Shown: in pieces, positions 43,356-50,739 of the stretch
How positions within the stretch are numbered: the stretch's first letter is position 1
Layout: every line of letters begins with the position of its first letter
The notes under the pieces: model-generated
Told to the model about the DNA's origin: nothing
Databases searched by the model: none
Seen by the model: only the letters and a program-made list of their open reading frames with translations
Made by a program: the position numbers and the translations under genes
Origin: Oscillospiraceae bacterium
Lineage (GTDB): Bacteria > Bacillota > Clostridia > Oscillospirales > Oscillospiraceae
Assembly: GCA_017430455.1 (NCBI GenBank)
Contig: JAFRMX010000003.1
Location: forward strand, 1 to 53,168
Direction of reading: 5' to 3'
DNA length: 53,168 nucleotides

Positions 43356-43610
43356 ATGATACGGATTTTGCTTTCCACGCGTCTCGGCGAAAGGCGCTGG
43401 ACTCAGGCGGATCTTGCCCGTGCGACGGGCATCAGGCCGTCGACTATCAACGATTATTACCATGAAATCGCTGACAGGATAAACCTGGAACATCTTGACC
43501 TCATTTGTGAGACCCTTGAATGCTCTCCGTCTGATCTGATTGTCAGAGAGCCTAATTCGACGCCTCGGGTAAAGAATCGTCGCGGCGAGGACATGGCACA
43601 TAGTCGATAA
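43356..43610 (+). CDS. XRE-family HTH regulator (Cro-like), prophage
   Basis: An 84-residue protein: MIRILLSTRLGERRWTQADL, ARATGIRPSTINDYYHEIAD and LICETLECSPSDLIV form the XRE/Cro fold, close to the type seen in YozG-like regulators. Start at 43356 has GGAAGGGG 7 bases ahead. First gene after tRNA-Leu; a strong terminator follows. Probably the prophage or element repressor partner. Confidence 0.82.
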   Translation: MIRILLSTRLGERRWTQADLARATGIRPSTINDYYHEIADRINLEHLDLICETLECSPSDLIVREPNSTPRVKNRRGEDMAHSR

Positions 43611-43620
43611 TGTCCCAAAA

Positions 43621-43659
43621 GGAATGGCTCGGGTCTTCATCGGACCCGGGCCATTTTTG
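43621..43659 (+). terminator. Terminator of the XRE gene
   Basis: AATGGCTCGGGTC-TTCATC-GGACCCGGGCCATT followed by TTTGCG. Strong GC-rich stem with one mismatch. Confidence 0.8.
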
Positions 43660-43673
43660 CGTTTTATGGGTTT

Positions 43674-43886
43674 TCATACCTCTGTGCCGTCAGGAAAGCG
43701 GAACTTGAAAACGAATTCAGCTCCAAGAGCTTCAGCTATCTTCTCCAAATCTTCCGGCGTGAACTTTCCGGTTTTTAGCCTCTGATTCAAAGCCTGCGGA
43801 GAAGTGCCGAGCCTCTTGGCCAATTCTGTTTCGCTGATTCCAGCGCGGGCCTCTGCCATTTTTAGCTTGGTTTTCATGTCGAGCAT
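43674..43886 (-). CDS. Small HTH repressor-like protein, prophage
   Basis: A 70-residue protein: MLDMKTKLKMAEARAGISET, ELAKRLGTSPQALNQRLKTG and LEKIAEALGAEFVFKFRF give a complete XRE fold plus a short strand. Start at 43886 has AGGAGG 7 bases ahead; an ATG two codons earlier is only 1 base from it. Divergent from the early phage operon, so it is the best candidate for the repressor of the promoter at 43980. Confidence 0.8.
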   Translation of the reverse strand: MLDMKTKLKMAEARAGISETELAKRLGTSPQALNQRLKTGKFTPEDLEKIAEALGAEFVFKFRFPDGTEV

Positions 43887-43979
43887 TGTCATACCTCCTC
43901 GTCCATGAATTATAAACGAAAACCGCAAAAATAGCAAGAAAAATTTTGATATTTTTCAGAAAAATATTTAAGAAAGTGC

Positions 43980-44008
43980 TTGACATTTTAAAGGAAATCG
44001 TTTAAAAT
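43980..44008 (+). promoter_or_regulatory. Early rightward prophage promoter
   Basis: TTGACA (43980-43985), 17 bases, TAAAAT (44003-44008). Near-consensus, facing the small early genes and divergent from the HTH gene at 43886, as in a phage repressor/operator switch. Confidence 0.75.
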
Positions 44009-44065
44009 AGTATACGTAAGGCAGAGGTAAAACCTCTTACGAAAGGAAGTGAGGACACGGACCAG

Positions 44066-44182
44066 ATGACAACCGCAGAGCTCAATCAGTATCTTGAGAA
44101 CATTGCAAAACTGATTGAGGCCACGGCAGAAAGTGCCGAGGCAGCCGCCAAGATCGTGCGAGACAGCAAGGTCAAGGCATAA
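44066..44182 (+). CDS. 38-residue helical phage protein
   Basis: ATG 44066 encodes MTTAELNQYLENIAKLIEAT, AESAEAAAKIVRDSKVKA, stop at 44182. Almost entirely predicted amphipathic helix with Ala/Glu repeats, possibly a dimer-forming coiled coil. GAGGACACGG lies upstream. First gene after the early promoter; a GC hairpin (GAAGCGG/CCGCTTC) follows. Unknown function. Confidence 0.6.
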   Translation: MTTAELNQYLENIAKLIEATAESAEAAAKIVRDSKVKA

Positions 44183-44308
44183 AAAAAGAAGCGGCCCTCT
44201 TCCACAAGTTCCGCTTCTAACTCCCGCAGGAGACGGGCCGGGAGCCTTACCCCGGCCTCCCTCCAAGTATAAGACAGTAAGGCAAAAAAATCAAGGAGGA
44301 AAAACACA

Positions 44309-44902
44309 ATGATGATGCAGGAATTCACGGACCGCACCGGTTTTGAGCCGATGCACGACGAATACAAGGCGATCGAGGAAGCCTACTACACCTTTAACGG
44401 CAATAAAGACGAGTTCTGCGCCGACTGGGTGAAGAACGGTGGACCGGAGAAAATCGCCGCAGCCAGAGCCCAGAAGATCGAACAGCTCAACAGCAGAATC
44501 CTTGAGCTTGACCGCCAGCTCCGCCAGACGTCCGAACAGTTTGAAAAACGTATCACCGATCTGGAAAGTAAGCTGGAGCGGGAGCAGGAATGGAAGCCCT
44601 ACGAGGACAAGGACAACTACCAGCAGGCCAGATATGATGAGCTTCGCAGTGCCGGCCGGGTTATGACGGACGAGGAAGCAAAGGATCTCCTGTATGACTG
44701 GTTCGGCTTCGCGAAGGAGAAAATCACGATTCACCACAGCATTCCGAAGTATGAAGTCAACCGTCACCGTCAGCTCCGTAAGATCGGCGAGATCGAGCGC
44801 CTCCCGCTTTACGAAGCGACCGATTGGAATTACATCCGGTTCGACTGTGGCTGCATGTTCTACGAACTGGTAAACGATCAACTCAATCCCTATCTCCACT
44901 AA
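44309..44902 (+). CDS. Phage protein with central coiled coil
   Basis: A 197-residue soluble protein. HDEYKAIEEAYYTFNGNKDE and FCADWVKNGGPEKIAAARAQ precede a coiled coil of about 50 residues (IEQLNSRILELDRQLRQTSE and on), then a globular end with YIRFDCGCMFYELVNDQLNP. AAGGAGG lies 8 bases before the first ATG. Similar unannotated proteins occur in the early region of clostridial phages and ICEs; function unknown. Confidence 0.78.
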   Translation: MMMQEFTDRTGFEPMHDEYKAIEEAYYTFNGNKDEFCADWVKNGGPEKIAAARAQKIEQLNSRILELDRQLRQTSEQFEKRITDLESKLEREQEWKPYEDKDNYQQARYDELRSAGRVMTDEEAKDLLYDWFGFAKEKITIHHSIPKYEVNRHRQLRKIGEIERLPLYEATDWNYIRFDCGCMFYELVNDQLNPYLH

Positions 44903-44947
44903 ATAACAGCCCGCCCCGGAGGTTACGAGGGCAGAAAGGATTTGAAT

Positions 44948-45124
44948 ATGAGCATCCGGGAACAGGCAAAGCGCCTCGGGTTTGAGATCATCGGCAGGCT
45001 GACACGCCGCCCCGACTGGGAGCGCAGCACCAAAGAGCGGGCTTATATAGACGATGCCGGGAATGAATATTACACCTGGCGAGGAATTCTGACAATCGTG
45101 ACCGCCAACGGCGGTGTCATCTGA
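44948..45124 (+). CDS. 58-residue phage hypothetical protein
   Basis: MSIREQAKRLGFEIIGRLTR, then EYYTWRGILTIVTANGGVI. A short basic domain with a probable beta hairpin (ERAYIDDAGNEYYTWRG). AAAGGA lies 6-11 bases ahead of ATG 44948. It overlaps nothing and is followed after 13 bases by the next small gene. Not recognised. Confidence 0.65.
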   Translation: MSIREQAKRLGFEIIGRLTRRPDWERSTKERAYIDDAGNEYYTWRGILTIVTANGGVI

Positions 45125-45137
45125 AAGGAGAAAAACC

Positions 45138-45404
45138 ATGTACATGAGCTATTGCAGATACGAAGGCACCTACAGCGAGCTGCGGGCCTGTCTGAGCGAC
45201 GTGGAAGAGCACGTCAACGAGGAAGCCGAATACGAGGTTTCCGACCGCGAGATCCAGTGGTTCCGCAATATGGTAGAGCTTTTCCACGAATTTCTCTGCG
45301 AACAGGAACTGATGGACGAGGACGGCAATCTGGATATGAACGCGCTCGACAAGGTCTGCGAGGCCATGGCCAAGCGCTATGATGAAGAGGAGGAATCGTC
45401 ATGA
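45138..45404 (+). CDS. 88-residue acidic phage protein
   Basis: MYMSYCRYEGTYSELRACLS, DVEEHVNEEAEYEVSDREIQ, WFRNMVELFHEFLCEQELMD and an acidic end. Mostly helical. AAAGGAG precedes ATG 45138; the stop overlaps the next gene's start (ATGA). Unknown role; acidic small early proteins of phages are often anti-host or DNA-mimic types, which is only a possibility here. Confidence 0.65.
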   Translation: MYMSYCRYEGTYSELRACLSDVEEHVNEEAEYEVSDREIQWFRNMVELFHEFLCEQELMDEDGNLDMNALDKVCEAMAKRYDEEEESS

Positions 45405-45595
45405 CGAACAAAGCCGAAAAGATTCGGCTCAATGCCGAGTGGATAGGCCATATGAAAGCCTATCGCCTCTATGATCCGCGCTATCCACAGCAGACAGTGG
45501 CATATGTGGACTCAATTGAGGAAGCCGAGGCCGAGCACCCGGAGCACAGCTATGTTGAAGTTGATGCTGATACAATGCACGTCGAGTGCTTCTGA
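45401..45595 (+). CDS. 64-residue phage hypothetical protein
   Basis: MTNKAEKIRLNAEWIGHMKA, YRLYDPRYPQQTVAYVDSIE, then HSYVEVDADTMHVECF. Starts in an ATGA overlap with the previous gene, implying translational coupling. Mixed alpha/beta composition; not recognised. Confidence 0.62.
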   Translation: MTNKAEKIRLNAEWIGHMKAYRLYDPRYPQQTVAYVDSIEEAEAEHPEHSYVEVDADTMHVECF

Positions 45596-45607
45596 ACCAA
45601 GAAAGCC

Positions 45608-45637
45608 CTCCCGGTCGGGCCAAAGACCGGGAGAAAG
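45608..45637 (+). other. Intercistronic hairpin
   Basis: CTCCCGGTC-GGGCCAAA-GACCGGGAG between two small genes, not followed by a T run; probably an mRNA processing or stability element. The next gene's AAAGGG follows directly. Confidence 0.45.
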
Positions 45638-45645
45638 GGAAAAAC

Positions 45646-45852
45646 ATGGCAGAGATTCTTATTCTGAATGCGGAGCGGGAAGCCTACGCGATCGCCCAGA
45701 TCCGCAGCACAATGACCGTGGGCGAGCTGATGGCCTTCCTCGATGAGTTCGACGAAGACACGCCCGTCTATCTGAGCCACGATAACGGATACACCTACGG
45801 GGGCGTCCGGGCGGACTCCTTCGGGATCTATGAAAAGGAGGAAGAAGAATGA
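45646..45852 (+). CDS. 68-residue phage hypothetical protein
   Basis: MAEILILNAEREAYAIAQIR, STMTVGELMAFLDEFDEDTP, VYLSHDNGYTYGGVRADSFG. The phrase about limiting DxDxPVYL-HDNGYTYG resembles small proteins common in clostridial phages and plasmids. GAGAAAGGGAAAAAC precedes the ATG. Overlaps the next gene by four bases. Function unknown. Confidence 0.65.
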   Translation: MAEILILNAEREAYAIAQIRSTMTVGELMAFLDEFDEDTPVYLSHDNGYTYGGVRADSFGIYEKEEEE

Positions 45853-46079
45853 ACAAGGTTCGCAGAAAGAAGCTTGAAAACCTTATGGAGAGCCTTGAGG
45901 AGCTCCGAAACGATCTCGACCTCATCAAAGAGGAAGAGGCAGAAGCCCGGGACAACATCCCGGAAAGCATGCAGGAAAGTGAACGGCATGAGAAGGCCGA
46001 TGCCGCATGTGAGGCGCTCGACAGTGCATTTGACAGTCTGGAAGAGGCGCTCAGCTATCTTGAGGAGGCGATAGAATGA
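45849..46079 (+). CDS. 76-residue coiled-coil phage protein
   Basis: MNKVRRKKLENLMESLEELR, NDLDLIKEEEAEARDNIPES, AACEALDSAFDSLEEALSYL. Entirely helical with heptads; likely self-associating. AAAGGAGGAAGAAGA precedes the ATG, and ATGA overlap links it to the next gene. Confidence 0.65.
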   Translation: MNKVRRKKLENLMESLEELRNDLDLIKEEEAEARDNIPESMQESERHEKADAACEALDSAFDSLEEALSYLEEAIE

Positions 46080-46423
46080 GCCGAGACTGGACGAAAGAGG
46101 AGCTGCAGGCCGCATCCAAGGCTATGGCCGCGGCCGGTAACATGAGCTATGAGGAGTTCTGCGAGAAGCTCAACGAGATGACGGCTAAAATGCTGATCGA
46201 GCGCTTTGCCAAAAAGCAGAGGGGCGGGAATTATCCCTGCCCCTGCTGCGGCTTTGAGAAGATGAATTCCGACCCGGTCAGAAACGCCTTGAGCCGCCGC
46301 GCCAACGTCTACGTCTGTGACGAGTGCGGAACGGTCGAGGCTATGGAGGACTATTTCGGGAAGGAGCAGTCCCTCACAGACTGGGCCGTCGTTATGAATC
46401 CAGAGTCTTTCGATATGGCCTGA
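46076..46423 (+). CDS. Zinc-ribbon phage protein
   Basis: A 115-residue protein: N-terminal helices (MSRDWTKEELQAASKAMAAA), then a zinc ribbon with YPCPCCGFEK and, 24 residues later, VYVCDECGTVEAMEDYF. The four Cys pairs suit Zn binding and nucleic acid or protein contact. The end SLTDWAVVMNPESFDMA is common to related phage proteins. Last gene before the 187-base leader at 46424. Confidence 0.7.
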   Translation: MSRDWTKEELQAASKAMAAAGNMSYEEFCEKLNEMTAKMLIERFAKKQRGGNYPCPCCGFEKMNSDPVRNALSRRANVYVCDECGTVEAMEDYFGKEQSLTDWAVVMNPESFDMA

Positions 46424-46463
46424 GGAAAAAGTTGTCGCGCTCCGACCGCTCTGACACTGGACG

Positions 46464-46492
46464 TTGCACTAAAAGTGTGCTATGGTTACAAT
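46464..46492 (+). promoter_or_regulatory. Promoter of the transporter/PAPSR/ParB operon
   Basis: TTGCAC (46464-46469), 17 bases, TACAAT (46487-46492). A terminator hairpin starts only 17 bases after the -10 element. Confidence 0.65.
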
Positions 46493-46508
46493 CGCAAAAT
46501 TCGGAACA

Positions 46509-46548
46509 GGAAACACCGCAGTTCGCCGCTGCGGTGTTTCCGCTTTTT
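46509..46548 (+). terminator. Terminator/attenuator in the operon leader
   Basis: GGAAACACCGCAG-TTCGCC-GCTGCGGTGTTTCC (13-bp stem) followed by GCTTTTTCG. It sits between the promoter at 46464 and the gene at 46611, so full transcripts require antitermination or read-through from the early promoter. Confidence 0.75.
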
Positions 46549-46569
46549 CGGGCATTGTCTCCTTTGATA

Positions 46570-46686
46570 ATCGCCGCCACATGGGCGGACGAAACAAAGG
46601 AGGGTGTCAGATGAAGACACTACAGGCAAAATTCAAACGCAATCCTCAGTTCTATTATTCCATGAGCATCGCCGCCACATGGGCGG
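46570..46686 (+). repeat. Perfect 19-bp direct repeat in leader and coding start
   Basis: ATCGCCGCCACATGGGCGG occurs at 46570-46588 in the leader and again at 46668-46686 within codons 20-26 of the membrane protein. Each copy can fold as CCGCC-ACAT-GGGCGG. Confidence 0.75.
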
Positions 46687-47600
46687 GCGCGGGGTCCTTT
46701 ATCGTAGGAACGCGCATCGCACAGACGGCAGGCATCTTTCCCTGGCTGCTCTGGGCCTTGGGAAACACGCTGTGCTGCATCGTGTTCGGTCTGCTCGCCG
46801 ACAGCATTCCCCGCCTCCGGGCGGTGGCAAAGAGCCGTCCCGTCCAGATCCTGATGGGCCTGATGTGCGTCTTTCAGATCTGGGTGAACATGAACGGCAT
46901 TTATGAAATGCTGTCGCTGACGGTCATCGGGGAAACGCTATCCAGGGTGATCGTCTACGGTGTTTCCGCGTTCTTCATCCTGTTCTATCTGAAAAAGGCG
47001 ACGTTCCGGAACGTGGCCACGGATAATTTCTCATGGCTGCTGGTGTATGGCATGATCGCCGTCCTTGTGGTCTTCTCTATGGTCACGCAGGGCATTCATC
47101 CCATTTCCACAGCAATAGAACTTCCGGCCATCAAAAGCAATGCCTGGCTGTGCTTCACGCTCGCTTTCGGCGCGTTCTTCTATCCCACCTTCTGGGAGCT
47201 GCTGGATTACAACGACGGAAACGAGGACGGGGCGGAGAAAACGGACATGAGGAAAGCCTTCATTCACGGCGGTCTGCTGTTCGGCTTCTATCTGATGTTT
47301 GTGCTTGCTGGAGCGTTTACCACTTATTCCCCCGCGGTAGATCTGCTGAAAGGCATTCTTGTGTCGCTCGTTGCCGTTTCTTCCCTGTCCTCGTTTCTGT
47401 ACGGGACGATGGTCAATTTCGGGAAGAAGATCGGCGTCGTGATCGACTTAGCAGCGGTTGCGGGGTGGCAGCTCCTTGTCCCCATGGGCGTGATGGGCGT
47501 GTGGACGCTGATGCAGAACGTGCGGATCTGGATGGTGCTGGCCATGTTTGCCGCGGCGCTGATCTGGCGCCTGACCGAGAGCAAGGAGGCGAGGACATGA
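46611..47600 (+). CDS. Ten-helix membrane transporter-like protein, prophage
   Basis: A 329-residue integral membrane protein. Helix 1 holds MSIAATWAGAGSFIVGTRIA, with small and Gly residues breaking the helix as in LeuT-fold carriers; about ten hydrophobic segments follow (for example FFILFYL, FGAFFYPTFWELLDY, LVSLVAVSSLSSFLYG). No signal peptide. ATG 46611 has AAAGGAGG 9 bases ahead. Its TGA overlaps the next ATG (ATGA), coupling it to the PP-loop enzyme. A nutrient or precursor carrier inside a phage operon is unusual; substrate unknown. It could also be a superinfection-exclusion membrane protein. Confidence 0.72.
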   Translation: MKTLQAKFKRNPQFYYSMSIAATWAGAGSFIVGTRIAQTAGIFPWLLWALGNTLCCIVFGLLADSIPRLRAVAKSRPVQILMGLMCVFQIWVNMNGIYEMLSLTVIGETLSRVIVYGVSAFFILFYLKKATFRNVATDNFSWLLVYGMIAVLVVFSMVTQGIHPISTAIELPAIKSNAWLCFTLAFGAFFYPTFWELLDYNDGNEDGAEKTDMRKAFIHGGLLFGFYLMFVLAGAFTTYSPAVDLLKGILVSLVAVSSLSSFLYGTMVNFGKKIGVVIDLAAVAGWQLLVPMGVMGVWTLMQNVRIWMVLAMFAAALIWRLTESKEART

Positions 47601-48382
47601 CGCCGGTTCTCGGGAGAAAGCAGACCAGCCGGAACGAAGACTGGCTCCGGGCGCTGTCCCGCATTGAAGAGCTGATCACCAGAGCGGAGGTTGAGGCATA
47701 TGCGGCCTCGGCCATAGAAGATATCAAAAACCATACAGCCGGAAAGCGCACGGCCTATGCGTACAGCGGAGGCAAGGACAGCATCGTCCTTGCCGATCTC
47801 TGCGAAAAGGCCGGCGTTCACTCCGGCTTTTTTGCGTATTCGGACCTTGATTATCCGACCTTCGTGGACTGGGTAAAAAAGAACCGGCCTCAGGACGTGC
47901 GGATGCTCAATACCGGTTACGATCTCGATTGGCTGAAAGGCCATCAGGACCTTATTTTCGCCGAGGGCGTCAAAGGACAGCGCTGGCACCTGATCAATCA
48001 GCGCGGACCGTTTACACGGATGTTCTTTGAAAACGGTCTCGACATGCTCCTTGTCGGCCACAGGATCATTGATGGGAACGTCTGCGGGCCGGAGGGATTC
48101 ATCCGGAAGAAATCCGGAGAGGTCCGGTATTCCCCAATCCGGGAATGGCCGCATGAGGCGCTTCTCGGGTACATCCATTACAACAGGCTTCCGCTGCCGC
48201 CGATCTACGGATGGAAAGACGGCTTTGTCCAGGGCACGCACGCATGGCCGGAGCGGGAGTTCTGCAAGACTATAGATCAGGGCTACCGCGAGGTCTATGA
48301 AATCGACCCGGGTATCGTGATCCGAGCGGCGGCGAAGCTGCCGAGTGCCCGGCACTTCCTCGAAGAGGAGGGGCTGGCATGA
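47597..48382 (+). CDS. PAPS reductase-like PP-loop enzyme 1, prophage
   Basis: A 261-residue protein. The ATP-pyrophosphatase loop is AYAYSGGKDSIVLADLCEKA (~55-70), then FFAYSDLDYPTFVDWVKKNR as in PAPS/APS reductases, and LVGHRIIDGN plus REWPHEALLGYIHYNRLPLP downstream. The family activates sulfate, thiol or amide groups through adenylation; phage versions are thought to act in nucleic acid sulfur or base modification. No 4Fe-4S cysteine set is evident. Starts in ATGA overlap with the carrier gene and ends in ATGA overlap with the ParB-like gene. Confidence 0.82.
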   Translation: MTPVLGRKQTSRNEDWLRALSRIEELITRAEVEAYAASAIEDIKNHTAGKRTAYAYSGGKDSIVLADLCEKAGVHSGFFAYSDLDYPTFVDWVKKNRPQDVRMLNTGYDLDWLKGHQDLIFAEGVKGQRWHLINQRGPFTRMFFENGLDMLLVGHRIIDGNVCGPEGFIRKKSGEVRYSPIREWPHEALLGYIHYNRLPLPPIYGWKDGFVQGTHAWPEREFCKTIDQGYREVYEIDPGIVIRAAAKLPSARHFLEEEGLA

Positions 48383-49065
48383 ATATCACGATGATCCCGC
48401 TCGCCGAGCTGACGCCGAACAGCCGGAACGTGCGCATCCACTCTGCAAAACAGATGGAGGAGTATAAGCGCTCCGTGAAGCAGTTCGGGCAGACCAAGGC
48501 GATCGTCTGTGACGAAAACAAGGTTATCCTGATCGGCAACGGTCTCTATGAGGCTATGAAAGCCCTCGGAGAGACCGAAGCCGCCTGTTTCATCAAAACC
48601 GGCCTGTCTGAACATGACAAGCTGAAAATGATGATGGCGGACAATAAGATCTATTCCCTCGGCGTGGACAATCTGCAGACTATCGAGGATATTATTGCCG
48701 AGCTGGGCGAAGTGAAGGATTTCGACATTCCCGGCTATGATGCGGATCTTCTGGAAACGCTGACCTTTGCCCCGATCGAAGCGGACGACTTCATGGGCGG
48801 CTACGGGCTGATCGGCAGCTCTGCGAAAGCGGATATGGCTAAAGCCTCTGAAAAATACGCCCAGGAAGAGGCGGAATTTGCCTCCGAAGCGGAGGAAATC
48901 ATCCCGCAGGGGCGATTCCGGCCACAGGAAGACGGTTCCACGGTGTTTTCGCCTCCGACAGATATAGACGCAGGTTTTCCAGAAAAAGCCGAGGAAACGC
49001 AAGGAAATGCGTTGCAACGGCGCTTTATCGTCTGCCCGAAGTGCGGTGAAAAGATATGGCTGTGA
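48379..49065 (+). CDS. ParB-like protein 1 with C-terminal zinc-knuckle end, prophage
   Basis: A 228-residue ParB/Srx-fold protein: ITMIPLAELTPNSRNVRIHS, VKQFGQTKAIVCDENKVILI, then GNGLYEAMKALGETEAACFI in place of the GHGR-type motif, MMMADNKIYSLGVDN. A long acidic middle is followed by CPKCGEKIWL. No DNA-segregation partner is nearby, so a partition role is unlikely. Paired with PP-loop enzymes on both sides. It overlaps the next gene by ten bases. Confidence 0.8.
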   Translation: MNITMIPLAELTPNSRNVRIHSAKQMEEYKRSVKQFGQTKAIVCDENKVILIGNGLYEAMKALGETEAACFIKTGLSEHDKLKMMMADNKIYSLGVDNLQTIEDIIAELGEVKDFDIPGYDADLLETLTFAPIEADDFMGGYGLIGSSAKADMAKASEKYAQEEAEFASEAEEIIPQGRFRPQEDGSTVFSPPTDIDAGFPEKAEETQGNALQRRFIVCPKCGEKIWL

Positions 49066-50222
49066 AACGTATCGAAGGAACGATAGACGTCGTGACCGCC
49101 GCCCGGCAGAGGCTCCTCAATGTGTTTTCCAACGGCGTGAAGGTCTATATGTCCTTTTCAGCGGGAAAAGACAGTCTGTGCCTTGCGCATCTGACCTATG
49201 CGCTGATTATGGAAGGGAAAATCGACGCCCGGCAGCTCGTCGTGATTTTCATTGACGAGGAAGCGATCTACGACAGCATGTATCAGATGACGGTGCGCTG
49301 GAGGAAAAGATTCCTTGCGGTCGGTGCGGAATTCCGGTGGTACTGCATCCCGGTTCGGCAGGTGTCCATTCTGCATCATCTGCAGAACAATGAAGAGTGG
49401 ATCACTTGGGAGCCGGGGAAAGAAAGCGAGTGGGTGCGTCAGCCGCCGCCGTTCGCGATCACCAGAAGCCCGTATCTGGAATATCCGGGGCAGATGAATT
49501 ATCAGACCTTCTGCACGCTGATCACGCGGGACGGCATCCAAATCATGGGTGTCCGAGGTGCGGAATCCCTGCAGCGGGCAACCTTCCTCAGCAGAATGGA
49601 TCTCGGTAGAGGCGGCATCAGCAGCCGGAACGCGATCTATCCCATCTATGACTGGAAAGACAATGACGTATGGCTCTATATCAGGGAAAACAGACTTGAC
49701 TTTCCGGACGCATATATCGACCTATACAGAGTCGGGGTGGCCAAAAGGCACCTTCGGCTCTGTAACTTTTTCGCCTCGGAGAGCATTGCCGGACTTCGAT
49801 ATATCGCCGAGACAGATCCGAAGCTCTGGACGCAGATCGAGCGGCGTGAACCGAACGCCTATCTGACCTTGCTGTACTGGGACAGCGAAATGTTCCACCG
49901 CAGCACGAGAAAAAGAAGGGAGCTCGAAGGCGCAGAACCGGCAAAGGATTATAAAGCCGAGTGCAAGCGGATTCTCTTCCAGGAACCGGAGAAATACTTC
50001 TCCAACGACAGCACACAACGGACATGGCGGATGTATCGGGCTTTCTATATCCGGAACAGCTCGGCCATGACCAATGACGACTTCCGCGCCATGCACGACG
50101 CAATGATCTCCGGAGATCCGAAGCTGAGATCTCTCCGGGCGCTTTATACGAGGGTCTATTCCGCATATGCCGATTACAGCCGCGCCACTTCCACGCAGGA
50201 GGGGGTGAAAAAGTATGGCTGA
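49056..50222 (+). CDS. PAPS reductase-like PP-loop enzyme 2 (DUF3440/IbrA-like), prophage
   Basis: A 388-residue enzyme. VYMSFSAGKDSLCLAHLTYA is the PP loop (~35-50); IDEEAIYDSM follows, then YCIPVRQVS and YPIYDWKDNDVWLYIRENRL, the latter typical of PAPS reductase-like DUF3440 proteins such as IbrA. The C-terminal half has RHLRLCNFFASESIAGLRYI and helical extensions. IbrA-like proteins always travel with an IbrB-like ParB partner, here the next gene. It differs in length and detail from enzyme 1, so the tandem pairs are not simple recent duplicates. Confidence 0.85.
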   Translation: MAVKRIEGTIDVVTAARQRLLNVFSNGVKVYMSFSAGKDSLCLAHLTYALIMEGKIDARQLVVIFIDEEAIYDSMYQMTVRWRKRFLAVGAEFRWYCIPVRQVSILHHLQNNEEWITWEPGKESEWVRQPPPFAITRSPYLEYPGQMNYQTFCTLITRDGIQIMGVRGAESLQRATFLSRMDLGRGGISSRNAIYPIYDWKDNDVWLYIRENRLDFPDAYIDLYRVGVAKRHLRLCNFFASESIAGLRYIAETDPKLWTQIERREPNAYLTLLYWDSEMFHRSTRKRRELEGAEPAKDYKAECKRILFQEPEKYFSNDSTQRTWRMYRAFYIRNSSAMTNDDFRAMHDAMISGDPKLRSLRALYTRVYSAYADYSRATSTQEGVKKYG

Positions 50223-50739
50223 GATCGATGTATTCGGGCCTCTTTCTTCATTGCACTGGATAGACCGGGAGAAGCTGCATGCGAACGATTACAACCCGAA
50301 CAAGGTCAGCGAGGAAAATCTGCAGCTCCTCACGCAGAGCATCCTCACAAACGGATGGACGCTCCCGATCGTTGTCAGACCGGATTACACGATCATCGAC
50401 GGGTTCCACCGCTGGACGGTGAGCGGCCGTGAACCGCTGTTATCAAAGCTTGGCGGTAAGGTTCCCGTCGTGATCGTGAACCACGACAGCGAAGCGGACG
50501 ATATCTATGGCACGATCACACATAACCGCGCTCGCGGCGTGCATTTGCTTGAGCCGATGAAGGCGATTGTACGCAGGCTGATCGATGAGGGAAAGACGGT
50601 GCAGGAGATTTCAAAGCAGCTTGGCATGAAGCCGGAGGAAGTATTCCGGCTCTCGGATTTCTCACGCGAAGACTTCTTGGCAATGATGACCGAGGGTGTC
50701 ACCGGTTATTCCCGCGCTGCCATCTACAAAAAGACGTGA
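50215..50739 (+). CDS. ParB-like protein 2 (IbrB-like), prophage
   Basis: A 174-residue ParB/Srx-fold protein: LHWIDREKLHANDYNPNKVS, ILTNGWTLPIVVRPDYTIID, then GFHRWTVSGREPLL in the GHGR position and HNRARGVHLLEPM. A helix-turn-helix-like end (ISKQLGMKPEEVFRLSDFSR) completes it. Overlaps the IbrA-like gene by eight bases, so the two are coupled. The last gene of the sulfur-enzyme operon before the packaging genes. Confidence 0.85.
   Translation: MAEIDVFGPLSSLHWIDREKLHANDYNPNKVSEENLQLLTQSILTNGWTLPIVVRPDYTIIDGFHRWTVSGREPLLSKLGGKVPVVIVNHDSEADDIYGTITHNRARGVHLLEPMKAIVRRLIDEGKTVQEISKQLGMKPEEVFRLSDFSREDFLAMMTEGVTGYSRAAIYKKT

Noticed and set aside
47033..47596. Long upstream extension of PP-loop enzyme 1
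   Set aside because: It overlaps the membrane protein in another frame; the ATGA overlap with AAGGAGG at 47597 gives a better start.
48379..50739. Plasmid partition (ParAB) genes
   Set aside because: No ParA or parS; the ParB-like proteins pair with PP-loop enzymes and lack the long DNA-binding HTH core of partition ParB.
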